Under the pieces are notes generated by a model that searched no databases, had not been told where the DNA came from, and worked only from the letters and a program-made list of their open reading frames with translations. The position numbers and the translations under genes were made by a program. Below, one piece after another: positions 17,751 through 25,946 of a DNA stretch of 64,000 nt (position 1 is the stretch's first letter; every line of letters begins with the position of its first letter). Source of the stretch: Paenibacillus rigui (GTDB lineage Bacteria > Bacillota > Bacilli > Paenibacillales > NBRC-103111); contig NZ_NMQW01000013.1 of assembly GCF_002234615.1 (NCBI RefSeq), forward strand, positions 62,001 through 126,000, read 5' to 3'.

Positions 17751-19292
17751 TCACATCCCCTCCGTTTCATGGGCGTGTCCCTTGCTGCCCGCCATCATGA
17801 GTCCAAGCTCCTGATCATCCGTCTCTTCCGGGAGCACCTCCCCGACAATTTGCCCTTCGTAAATGACGGCAATCCGGTCGGAAACGTTCATGATTTCATC
17901 CAGCTCGAAGGAGATGAGCAGCACGGCTTTGCCTTTGTCACGCTGTTCAATCAGCTTTCGATGGACGAACTCTATGGCGCCTACATCCAGTCCGCGGGTT
18001 GGCTGCGCTGCAATAAGCAAATCCGGATTGTTATGTATTTCCCTGGCAATGATCGCTTTTTGCTGGTTTCCCCCGGACAGCGAACGGGCTTTGCTGTAAA
18101 TGCTCGGTGTGCGGACGTCGAACTCCTTAATGAGCTTCTCAGCATGCTGATCCATAGCGCCAATATTCAAGAATCCGTTCTGATTGAATTCCGGATAAAA
18201 ATACGATTTCAGCACCATATTCTCGCTCATCGTAAAATCGAGAACCAAGCCGTGCTTATGCCGGTCCTCCGGAATATGGGCAAGACCGGCCTCCGATATC
18301 GCCCTCGGGCTTTCATTGGCCAAATTCTTGCCGTTGAACAATATGTGTCCGCTCTCGATCTTCTCAAGGCCCGTCAATGCTTCAATCAGCTCACTTTGAC
18401 CATTACCGTCAACACCTGCGATACCCAGAATTTCACCTGCACGAACCTGAAAGCTGATATGGTTCAGGACTTGCACTCCTTGCTTCCCGGTCAAAGTGAC
18501 CTCTTTCACCTCAAGCACCGGCTCTCCGGGAGCCGCCTTCTTCTTGTCTACCTTGAATGAGACGTCGCGTCCGACCATTTTCTCCGCCAATACTTTGGGG
18601 TTCGTTTCAGCGACCTTGACCGAATCGATCACTTTGCCGCGTCGGATAATGGTCACCGTATCGGCAATGCTCATAATTTCTTTGAGCTTATGAGTAATTA
18701 AAATAATAGACTTGCCTTGTCGGACCAGGCTTTTCATGATGTCCATGAGCTCTTGAATTTCTTGCGGTGTCAGAACCGCCGTTGGCTCGTCGAAGATAAG
18801 AATATCGGCGCCGCGGTACAAGGTCTTCAATATTTCGACCCGCTGCTGCATCCCTACGGAAATATCTTGTACTTTGGCGTTCGGATCGACCTTGAGACCA
18901 TACTGCTCTGAAAGCGACCGAACCTTGTGCAAAGCCGTTTTGTAATCTATTTGCAGCCCTTTGGCAGGCTCGATGCCCAGAATGATATTTTCGACTACCG
19001 TAAATGGCTGCACCAGCTTGAAATGCTGATGAACCATCCCGATGCCGAGGTCAATCGCCTTGTTCGGGTTATCGATCGCAACCTTCTGCCCGTTCACCCG
19101 GATTTCCCCCTCGTCAGGCTGGTACAAGCCGAATAAAATATTCATCAAGGTCGATTTTCCGGCGCCGTTCTCACCAAGCAGCGCATGGATTTCACCCTGC
19201 TTCAGCTCGAGGCTGATCGCATCGTTAGCCACAATGCCCGGGAATCGTTTCGTAATGCGGTCCAGTTCAACAACTGTCGGCTTAGAGCTCAT
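17751..19292 (-). CDS. nupO: Nucleoside ABC transporter ATP-binding protein (NupO/YufO-like), two ABC domains
   Basis: This 513-residue protein contains two fused ATPase domains, the arrangement of nucleoside, ribose and autoinducer-2 importers. Domain 1 has Walker A GENGAGKSTL, the signature DISVGMQQRVEIL and Walker B ADILIFDEPTAVL. Domain 2 starts near residue 260 with a degenerate Walker A (GVDGNGQSEL), signature LSGGNQQKAII and a Walker B in which Asp-Glu is replaced (LLIAAQPTRGL). The second site is therefore probably poorly catalytic, as in RbsA-type proteins. RBS GGGAGG precedes the ATG. Confidence 0.93.
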   Translation of the reverse strand: MSSKPTVVELDRITKRFPGIVANDAISLELKQGEIHALLGENGAGKSTLMNILFGLYQPDEGEIRVNGQKVAIDNPNKAIDLGIGMVHQHFKLVQPFTVVENIILGIEPAKGLQIDYKTALHKVRSLSEQYGLKVDPNAKVQDISVGMQQRVEILKTLYRGADILIFDEPTAVLTPQEIQELMDIMKSLVRQGKSIILITHKLKEIMSIADTVTIIRRGKVIDSVKVAETNPKVLAEKMVGRDVSFKVDKKKAAPGEPVLEVKEVTLTGKQGVQVLNHISFQVRAGEILGIAGVDGNGQSELIEALTGLEKIESGHILFNGKNLANESPRAISEAGLAHIPEDRHKHGLVLDFTMSENMVLKSYFYPEFNQNGFLNIGAMDQHAEKLIKEFDVRTPSIYSKARSLSGGNQQKAIIAREIHNNPDLLIAAQPTRGLDVGAIEFVHRKLIEQRDKGKAVLLISFELDEIMNVSDRIAVIYEGQIVGEVLPEETDDQELGLMMAGSKGHAHETEGM

Positions 19293-19387
19293 GGGAACCT
19301 CCCCTTACAAATGACATGCACAATTACTAACGATGATCGGATTCACCGTCCTTATGAGACGGGAAGCGTTTTATCCGCAAATGAAAG

Positions 19388-19419
19388 AACAAGGCCAGCA
19401 TCGAGACACTAGCCTTGTT
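19388..19419. terminator. Hairpin between nucleoside-binding lipoprotein and ATPase genes
   Basis: AACAAGGC (19388-19395) pairs with GCCTTGTT (19412-19419), with no strong T-run. It lies in the 157-base gap after the lipoprotein gene. It may attenuate or process the transcript so that the binding protein is made in excess over the membrane parts. Confidence 0.5.
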
Positions 19420-19449
19420 TGTCAACCTGCTATGAGTATGCGGACCGGC

Positions 19450-20508
19450 TTATTTGTCCGGAACCTTGATTTCGCCGCTGATGATTTTGGCTTTATATTC
19501 GTCGACCTTCTTCAAAATGTCGGCGGAAACGTTCTTCTTCGAGGTTTCCGGCAAGCCGACCGCATCTTCCTTCAGGCCAAGGGTTACGTTCTTGCCCCCC
19601 TGGAATTTACCTTCGATAACATCGTTCGAAACCCGAATGACCGCTTGGTCAACACGCTTCATCATCGAGGTCAATGTCACATCGTCGCCGAACTCGAGCG
19701 ATTGGTCTTTATCCACGCCGATAACCCATACTTTCTTACCCGCTTTCAGGCGGTCCTTCGCTTCGTTAAACACGCCGTTGCCCGTAGCCCCGGCCGATGG
19801 GAAAATAATATCTGCGCCATCGTTAAAGATGGTGGCTGCAGCTGCTTTGCCCAGATCCGGTTTATCGAAAGCCCCAGTGTAGTTCACGGTTACTTTGGCA
19901 TTCGGGTTCACCGCGGCAACACCCGCTTTGAAACCGGCCTCGAACCGTTTAATGACCGGAATTTCCAGCCCCCCAACGAAACCGATTTTGTTGGTTTTGG
20001 TCGTCAGACCGGCAACAACGCCTACCAGAAAGGAGCCTTCATTCTCGGCAAAGGTGACGGATTCTACATTCGGTGCCTCAACGACATTATCGATCAGCGC
20101 CAGCTGGGCCTTCGGATTTTGACTCGCAACGGTTTTGACGGCATCTCCCATGAGGAAGCCGATGCCCCAGGTCAGGTTATAGTTGTCTTTCACGAATTGG
20201 TTCAAATTCGGGATGAAGTCCGCATCCCCTTTACTTTGTAAGTATTTGACCTTCGCACCGGTTGTCTTATTAATCTCTTGAAGACCTTCCCATGCGCTCT
20301 GGTTAAACGATTTATCGTTAACACCACCGATATCGGTAACCATTCCGATATTGAATTTCTCGCCTTTCTTGGAAGCGCCTGTCTCCGCTCCTGCCCCTGT
20401 TCCCGATGCAGGCGGGTTTGCGCTTGGCTGAGGCTTGCTGCCACAGCCGGTCAATGCGATAGAAGCCGCCAGGACTACACTTGCCGAAACATGAAACCAT
20501 TTTTTCAT
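19450..20508 (-). CDS. nupN: BMP-family nucleoside-binding lipoprotein (NupN/YufN-like)
   Basis: This 352-residue substrate-binding lipoprotein has a lysine-rich start, a hydrophobic core and the lipobox LTGC with Cys22. A Pro/Ala/Ser/Gly linker precedes the mature domain. The BMP signature is clear: FNIGMVTDIGGVNDKSFNQSAWEGL, and later IIFPSAGATGNGVFNEA and GVDKDQSLEF. The frame opens earlier (20553), but the ATG at 20508 is nine bases from AAGGGG and gives a proper signal peptide. It is the first gene of the importer and is transcribed from a strong promoter at 20675-20703. Confidence 0.93.
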   Translation of the reverse strand: MKKWFHVSASVVLAASIALTGCGSKPQPSANPPASGTGAGAETGASKKGEKFNIGMVTDIGGVNDKSFNQSAWEGLQEINKTTGAKVKYLQSKGDADFIPNLNQFVKDNYNLTWGIGFLMGDAVKTVASQNPKAQLALIDNVVEAPNVESVTFAENEGSFLVGVVAGLTTKTNKIGFVGGLEIPVIKRFEAGFKAGVAAVNPNAKVTVNYTGAFDKPDLGKAAAATIFNDGADIIFPSAGATGNGVFNEAKDRLKAGKKVWVIGVDKDQSLEFGDDVTLTSMMKRVDQAVIRVSNDVIEGKFQGGKNVTLGLKEDAVGLPETSKKNVSADILKKVDEYKAKIISGEIKVPDK

Positions 20509-20674
20509 AATCAACATCCCCTTCTTCCATATTGTCCTTCCATCAAACACCATTATCTTATGATGTCAACATAGCAGGTAAAATTATGTATGCATAATCT
20601 AAATTAGTTTAGCACCACCATTTCTTTTACGCCTATTGATGTTATGTTATATAACTTCAATGTGACATTCATTT

Positions 20675-20703
20675 ATTATACTGACATTCTGTTTGACTGT
20701 CCA
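20675..20703 (-). promoter_or_regulatory. Sigma-A promoter of the nucleoside importer operon
   Basis: On the minus strand TGGACA (20698-20703), a 17-base spacer and TATAAT (20675-20680) form a near-consensus promoter. The leader to the nupN start is about 160 bases and AT-rich. I looked for a purine riboswitch there and could not recognise one. Confidence 0.75.
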
Positions 20704-20740
20704 CCATGAATTGAACAAGGGTTAACTCCATTCATTGCAA

Positions 20741-21436
20741 TCAAATTAGTACGAATTTATAACCTACCCCATGGACATTAATAATGTGCTGGGGGTTGGA
20801 TGGATCAAGCTCAATTTTCTTTCTTAAATTACTTATATGAACAATAATCGTGCGCGTATCATTAAAACTTTCCTGCCCCCAAATTTCTCGAAACAGCTCC
20901 TCGTGACTGAATATTTGGCCCGGGCGGCTGACGAGAAACTTTAATAAATCAAACTCTTTCTTCGAGAGAATGACCTCGTTCTGATTCAGCTTTACCGTCC
21001 TGCTTAACAAATCAATCTGAAGCGCTCCGAAACGCAGTCTGGACGGCTGCTCCCCTGCTGTTCCCGACAAATAAGGACGCCGCAAATTCGCCTTTACCCG
21101 GGCCACCAGCTCGCTAGGACTAAAGGGCTTGGTCATATAATCATCGCCGCCGAGTCCCAATCCGGTGACTTTATCCTGCTCCTCTTTTTTACAGCTTAAA
21201 AATAAAATCGGGGCGGCTGTCAGCTGCCGAATTTCCTTGCATACCTCAAAACCATCCTTCCCCGGAAGCACAACATCCAATATGATCAAATCGGGCTGAA
21301 CCTCGAGTACCTTTGCCGCCGCCAGATCTCCTCTGTCCGCTACCGCGACCTCAAATGAATGCTTGGACAGATACATCAGGATGACGTCTCTAATTTCGGG
21401 ATCATCCTCAATTACCAAAATCGTTTGCTTTGTCAT
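20741..21436 (-). CDS. OmpR-family response regulator, no adjacent kinase
   Basis: This 231-residue regulator has a receiver domain with acidic residues 11-12, phospho-acceptor Asp54 in LIILDVVLPGKDG and the conserved lysine in DYMTKPFSPSEL. It also has a C-terminal winged helix (about 130-230) with LSKKEFDLLKFLVSRPGQIFS and DTRTIIVHISNLRKKI. Neighbours on both sides are transport and c-di-GMP genes and there is no histidine kinase in the vicinity. Its partner kinase must be encoded elsewhere, or it works without one. Confidence 0.92.
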   Translation of the reverse strand: MTKQTILVIEDDPEIRDVILMYLSKHSFEVAVADRGDLAAAKVLEVQPDLIILDVVLPGKDGFEVCKEIRQLTAAPILFLSCKKEEQDKVTGLGLGGDDYMTKPFSPSELVARVKANLRRPYLSGTAGEQPSRLRFGALQIDLLSRTVKLNQNEVILSKKEFDLLKFLVSRPGQIFSHEELFREIWGQESFNDTRTIIVHISNLRKKIELDPSNPQHIINVHGVGYKFVLI

Positions 21437-21631
21437 GAATCATCACACCACCAGAACGTTTAATCTTACATCATGAATTCGTATTCATCATTTGCTTATC
21501 TTCACAATAGGAGATTTCGATTTCTTTGTCCATATCGAAATTCGTGTTTTTTCGACTATTCTCCGCAATAAAAACGTCTTGTTCTGCGAAGCTTACAATC
21601 CCGGCTGAAATGGTTGTTTGTAACAGTTGAA

Positions 21632-21671
21632 AAAGCCACCGCTGCCGCTTCAGGGCCGGCTCGGTGGCTTT
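21632..21671 (-). terminator. Intrinsic terminator after the GGDEF-EAL gene
   Basis: On the minus strand AAAGCCACCG pairs with CGGTGGCTTT (10-bp stem) and is followed by TTC. It lies about 40 bases beyond the stop codon of the GGDEF-EAL gene. The rest of the 276-base gap before the orphan regulator holds no gene that I can support. Confidence 0.75.
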
Positions 21672-21711
21672 CTGCTTTTCGTTATGTATAACATTATGTA
21701 TAAGCAACAGG

Positions 21712-23247
21712 TTAGATCCGAACCAGCAGGCTTTGCAGCTCCAGCGCATCCATCGGCTTGCTGAATAAATACCCCTGCGCCTCCGTGCATTTCTGGTTGC
21801 GCAAGTAGGTCAGCTGATCCTCGTTCTCAACGCCTTCGGCAATGACGCTCACCTTCAGATTACGCGCCATGGATATGATTGTCGCAATAATCTCGGCATC
21901 GTCCGTATCATTCATAACCTCAGCTACAAAAGATCTGTCGATTTTCAACGCGTCAATCGGGAACTTTTTCAGATAGCTCAAGGAAGAATAACCCGTTCCG
22001 AAATCATCGATTGAAATTTTGATCCCCAGGTTTTTGAGATCGTGCAGCTTGGCGATAACATAGCTTTCATTGAACATCGCTACGCTTTCCGTAATTTCCA
22101 AATCCAGATAGGAAGGCGGAAGATCCGTGTCTTTCAACACCTGCTTGACGACCTCTACCAGATTGTTTTGTTGAAATTGCCGTGCCGACAGGTTGACGGC
22201 CATCCGCATGGGCGGAAGCCCTGCATCCAGCCAGGCTTTATTTTGAACGCATGCCCGCCGCAGCACCCATTCCCCGATCGGAATAATCATCCCGTTCTCC
22301 TCGGCAAGAGGAACGAAATCGGCAGGGGATACAACCCCAAGCTCGGGGTGGTGCCAACGAAGCAGCGCCTCCATCCCTGTAATTTCTCCCGTACTCAAAT
22401 CGATTTGAGGCTGGTAATGCACGGTAAGCTCGTCCCGATCCAATGCCTTGCGCAGCCCCTTTTCCAGGCGGGCCCGTTTGGCCATCTGCTCATTCATATC
22501 CTTCGTATAAAAGCGGAAATGGTTGCGTCCAAGCTCCTTGGCCTGGTACATCGCCGTATCCGCATGCTTCACTAACGTCTCCTCGTCCAGCGCATCGTTC
22601 GGAAACAAACTGATGCCAATGCTTGGCGTCACGTAGAACTCATTTCCCTCCAGCACAAACGGCTTGGACAGCTCATCAAGCAGCAGCTGCGCCACTCTAG
22701 CCGCTTCGTCCCCATCTGCATTGTCAAGCAATAGAGCGAACTCGTCGCCTTCGATTCTTGATACGGTGTCTCCGAAGCGTGTATGCTGCTGCAGCCGTTT
22801 GGAAACAGCCCTCAGCAGATCGTCACCCGTCGAGTGGCCGAACATGTCGTTGACAATTTTGAACCGGTCCAAATCCAGGAATAAAATAGCTGCAGGTTGA
22901 TTCGACGGCTTCGCCCGCTGCAAGGCATCCCTGCACTGCTCTTTGAATAGGATCCGGTTGGGCAAGCCTGTCAAGAAATCGTGATTCGCGTAATAATCGA
23001 TTTGCTTGTTCTTATGATTAATTTCTTCGTCGTATTGATTCAACAGGGAACGAACGGGACGAAGCAAATATTCCACAAACCAATAACCTAGCAGCAGCGT
23101 AGGAATTAGGAGCAGCAGGGTCCATCCATACGGGACCCCTGCCCCGGAAGAAGTCGGCGTAAAGGAGTACAGCAGCACGTTATTTAAAGACAAAAGCAGG
23201 GCTACGACGAAGGTAAACATAGCAATTATTTTAGTTCTTAATGTCAT
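21712..23247 (-). CDS. GGDEF-EAL domain protein (diguanylate cyclase/phosphodiesterase)
   Basis: This 511-residue membrane protein acts on cyclic di-GMP. Two hydrophobic segments (about 6-25 and 33-50) are followed by a GGDEF domain (about 80-240) with HDFLTGLPNR and the signature in the variant form EGDEF. The EAL domain (about 255-505) has EALLRWHHP, DDFGTGYSSLSYL, IAEGVE and QGYLFSKP, all the residues expected of an active phosphodiesterase. The frame opens at 23391, but the true start is probably the ATG at 23247, which overlaps the stop of a 17-codon leader ORF. Net activity cannot be decided from sequence. Confidence 0.9.
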   Translation of the reverse strand: MTLRTKIIAMFTFVVALLLSLNNVLLYSFTPTSSGAGVPYGWTLLLLIPTLLLGYWFVEYLLRPVRSLLNQYDEEINHKNKQIDYYANHDFLTGLPNRILFKEQCRDALQRAKPSNQPAAILFLDLDRFKIVNDMFGHSTGDDLLRAVSKRLQQHTRFGDTVSRIEGDEFALLLDNADGDEAARVAQLLLDELSKPFVLEGNEFYVTPSIGISLFPNDALDEETLVKHADTAMYQAKELGRNHFRFYTKDMNEQMAKRARLEKGLRKALDRDELTVHYQPQIDLSTGEITGMEALLRWHHPELGVVSPADFVPLAEENGMIIPIGEWVLRRACVQNKAWLDAGLPPMRMAVNLSARQFQQNNLVEVVKQVLKDTDLPPSYLDLEITESVAMFNESYVIAKLHDLKNLGIKISIDDFGTGYSSLSYLKKFPIDALKIDRSFVAEVMNDTDDAEIIATIISMARNLKVSVIAEGVENEDQLTYLRNQKCTEAQGYLFSKPMDALELQSLLVRI

Positions 23248-23297
23248 GGCGTTGATGCCTTTTGTCGGGTAGAACTGCCTGCGGTGTAGAGAGGCAT
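23244..23297 (-). CDS. 17-codon leader ORF coupled to the GGDEF-EAL gene
   Basis: This short ORF encodes MPLYTAGSSTRQKASTP. It is preceded by a strong ribosome site, AAAGGAGG, five bases before its ATG, whereas the downstream gene has only a weak AAAGG. Its TGA overlaps the downstream ATG (ATGA). The arrangement predicts that ribosomes reach the GGDEF-EAL gene by translational coupling. Whether the peptide itself has a function is unknown. Confidence 0.6.
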   Translation of the reverse strand: MPLYTAGSSTRQKASTP

Positions 23298-23558
23298 CGT
23301 CAACCTCCTTTATATGTAGGTAAGAAATGTGTGCGCTCTGTCGCAGGGAAGCTGCGTGCACGGACTGCATGTTCGACATATTTCCTGACAAACCGCGTCC
23401 TTTCGATCTTGGAATTATTCGCCATCCTTATCCTAAATCCTGCTTTGCTTGAAACTTCTTTTTAGCGCTTCACGGCACGAAAGGATTTTAGCCGCCGACC
23501 TTTCTTTCCCAGACGGTATACGCCTGCCGGTGCCGTTCCGCCCTTCTGAGCTTAACAC

Positions 23559-23591
23559 AAAAAAAACGGTACGGGTCTTACTCCCGCACCG
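23559..23591 (-). terminator. Intrinsic terminator after the DUF2334/FG-GAP gene
   Basis: On the minus strand CGGTGCGGG pairs with CCCGTACCG (one mismatch) and is followed by eight T residues. It lies about 20 bases beyond the stop codon. Confidence 0.85.
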
Positions 23592-23608
23592 CTTGCGCTT
23601 CAAGGAGA

Positions 23609-25522
23609 TTACCGGCTTTCAAAAGAAAGGGCTGTGTCCATGTACCCGTCCTGCCGGTCTACAAGGATAAGATCGCTTTTCCCGTTTCCGTCCAGGTCTG
23701 CAACCAACGGCTTGGAGCCTTTTTTACCCCAAGGGCCGAATGTGGATAGCATGCGGTACTGATGATTTTCTTCCCCCAAAAAGACCGTTCCGGTGCCCGT
23801 CTCCGTATTCCAACGGAGCGCGTCTTCCCTGCCGTCTCCATTGAAATCCGCTAATCGAAGCTCACCGTCCTGTGAAGGCAAATTCAGCTCCACCTTCACA
23901 GTCCTCCACTGCAGGCTCGCTTTATCTACGCTGAGCTCCAGCCCGCTTACGGCATCGGGTCTCGTGAAGAACAGCCCCGTACTGCCATCCTCATGAGTGC
24001 GCTGATGCAGATCGGATTTCCATTCGTTTTTGAATTTATAAGGCTTCATCGGTTTAATCCCGCTCTTGCTGATATACAACCCGAACAGCTGCAGACGGTC
24101 CGCGGACAATCCGGCCACAAGCACATCGCCTCCAGGTTGAGGGATCACCTGCAGATTCGACCAGCTGCGTGCTTCGATCTTCCAGCTGCTTTGCAATGTG
24201 AATCTGTGCCCGTCGGAGACGAACTTCTCGAGCCTTCCCGTCGGATGAGCGAGCCACATCGTTCCCTTGACCGCCCCGCTCTGTCCCAGCGCTGCCGCCG
24301 CACCGCTAGTATAAGAAGCCTGAGCCCACACAGCGGGCGCACCCTGAGGCTCATTACGCAAGCCGGTGAACGAGCCTGCGGAGACGGATATCAAGCCTGC
24401 CTTCAGGTCCCATGTCACCATATCTGTCTGACCGTCTCCGGTGACATCCCCGAGCAGCAATTTCTCCTGATGCCCCGAGGTGTTCAGCTTGATGCTATGA
24501 GCCGGGGTGAACGGAACATAGTCTTGAATGGAGTAAAAGACATACCTTTTTTGCTCCAAGCCGTTAATCAGCTTTTGCAGCATGCTTTTCGCCTGGGAAG
24601 GATAATGATATTCGGGCAGGCCGTCCCGGTATACTGCGTTTCCCTGATCATCGGTTACAGGCAGCAAATATTTAAACTCTAAAAAAGGATGATAATAAAA
24701 GGACGGGATATTCTCCGATTTGCCGACCCGGTCAACAATCACTTTCTCATCTTTGTTATAAGGAATGTAATCAAAAGGTGTCGGTACGTAGGCCGCACCC
24801 AAGCTCGGCTCTCCGTAGCCCGTATTACGGTCGCTTCGGAATTGTGCTACAGGGGTATTCCGATTGGTCTGTATGTCCGCCTGATAATTTAATCCGAAAA
24901 ACGAGCGGAAGATCGCATCCTGCTCCGGTGTGGAACGGTAATGTGGAGATTCCCAAAACTGCGGTTTCAGTCCGGCCTTCTTGAAAATCTCCAATCCCTG
25001 TTGGACCCGGGGTTCCGCGAATGCCGCCGAAACCGTCCGGTTATCCCCGGGCTCATCAAATTCATTGCCGATCCCCGATTCCTGATGCCCGTTATCCAAG
25101 CGCACATTGCCTACCTGATGTGTGTAGCCGTGCATGCCCAGCACCGCGCCATCCTGGACGGCCTGCTTCAGCACCTTCTGATATGCGGCCACATATGGAT
25201 TGTCCGTCTGATCCAACGACACATCGTACCGTGAGCCGTCTGCAGGATAATCGATCCACCTGGGGATGACCGCCAAATGATACTTTACATGCCGTTCCCG
25301 CAAATATTCCAGTACCGCCCTCAGCTTCCCGAGCTGCTCGATGGAGCCGTACTGGCCGCCGGGACCGATATCTTCAAGCCGCATTAACACGAACCTCGGA
25401 GAACTGCCTTCCCCCTCTACCGTAATAATGCGATAGGCTGTAAATGTTAAACAAATCATGAGCCCGATAATCGTATATCGGAACCATTTTTTTCGAATCA
25501 TGCTGATCATCGTATCCGTCAT
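23609..25522 (-). CDS. DUF2334 (deacetylase-like) protein with C-terminal FG-GAP repeats
   Basis: This 637-residue protein is predicted to face outward, anchored by one transmembrane segment (about residues 12-32). Residues about 50-370 match DUF2334, a polysaccharide-deacetylase-like barrel: FVLMRLEDIGPGG (family Asp), YHLAVIPRWIDYP, GAVLGMHGYTHQVG and WESPHYRSTPEQD. Residues about 380-635 contain three FG-GAP-like calcium-loop motifs (DVTGDGQTD, DFNGDGRED, DLDGNGKSD). The start ATG at 25522 follows GGAGGGAGC; the frame is open further upstream. The combination suggests a secreted or surface enzyme acting on cell-wall or matrix polysaccharide, but its activity is unproven. Confidence 0.83.
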   Translation of the reverse strand: MTDTMISMIRKKWFRYTIIGLMICLTFTAYRIITVEGEGSSPRFVLMRLEDIGPGGQYGSIEQLGKLRAVLEYLRERHVKYHLAVIPRWIDYPADGSRYDVSLDQTDNPYVAAYQKVLKQAVQDGAVLGMHGYTHQVGNVRLDNGHQESGIGNEFDEPGDNRTVSAAFAEPRVQQGLEIFKKAGLKPQFWESPHYRSTPEQDAIFRSFFGLNYQADIQTNRNTPVAQFRSDRNTGYGEPSLGAAYVPTPFDYIPYNKDEKVIVDRVGKSENIPSFYYHPFLEFKYLLPVTDDQGNAVYRDGLPEYHYPSQAKSMLQKLINGLEQKRYVFYSIQDYVPFTPAHSIKLNTSGHQEKLLLGDVTGDGQTDMVTWDLKAGLISVSAGSFTGLRNEPQGAPAVWAQASYTSGAAAALGQSGAVKGTMWLAHPTGRLEKFVSDGHRFTLQSSWKIEARSWSNLQVIPQPGGDVLVAGLSADRLQLFGLYISKSGIKPMKPYKFKNEWKSDLHQRTHEDGSTGLFFTRPDAVSGLELSVDKASLQWRTVKVELNLPSQDGELRLADFNGDGREDALRWNTETGTGTVFLGEENHQYRMLSTFGPWGKKGSKPLVADLDGNGKSDLILVDRQDGYMDTALSFESR

Positions 25523-25700
25523 GCTCCCTCCATGCTGCTGCCGAAAGCTCTGTAAAGCGCTTACAAAGCACTCTTCTATGTTGATTGTAGCAGATTTTTT
25601 TACCCTCGAATACGATCTAATCAAAATTTTCAAATAAGAACAAAGTCCTATCAGGGATCGATTCCCTTCTATTCATTATATTGGGAAATAATACAAAAGA

Positions 25701-25738
25701 AGCTCTGGACTGCCACACAGAAGGTGGAATCCAGAGCT
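25701..25738 (-). terminator. Hairpin downstream of prkA, probable terminator
   Basis: AGCTCTGGA (25701-25709) pairs with TCCAGAGCT (25730-25738). On the minus strand it is followed by TCTTTTGTATT. It lies about 200 bases after prkA. I see no gene in the 425-base gap between prkA and the DUF2334 gene start. Confidence 0.6.
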
Positions 25739-25946
25739 GCATTCGCCTAAGCGGTGATTGCCTATACGGAAATTGGGCAGTTGGCCCGGAGCAGAAGCCT
25801 GCCTTTCCTCCACCGGTCCGGGCAGCGGACTTTTCAGGCAAAACGATAAGAGCCATCTGCCGATGGCCCCTCAAGGAGCTGCATATGTGCCGTTTCACCC
25901 TGTATCATCTGGTTGGCATGAGGAACCTTTCCTTACCTTCCGATAA

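Noticed and set aside
20509-20680. Purine riboswitch in the nucleoside importer leader
   Set aside because: The leader is AT-rich, but I could not place the conserved purine-aptamer loop sequences; only a promoter is supported.
21471-21749. 92-codon minus-strand frame after the GGDEF-EAL gene
   Set aside because: It overlaps the end of that gene and runs through its terminator hairpin; no ribosome site or homology is evident.
25552-25566. cre-like TGTAAAGCGCTTACA before the DUF2334 gene
   Set aside because: It is one base longer than the cre consensus, so the half-sites are out of register.
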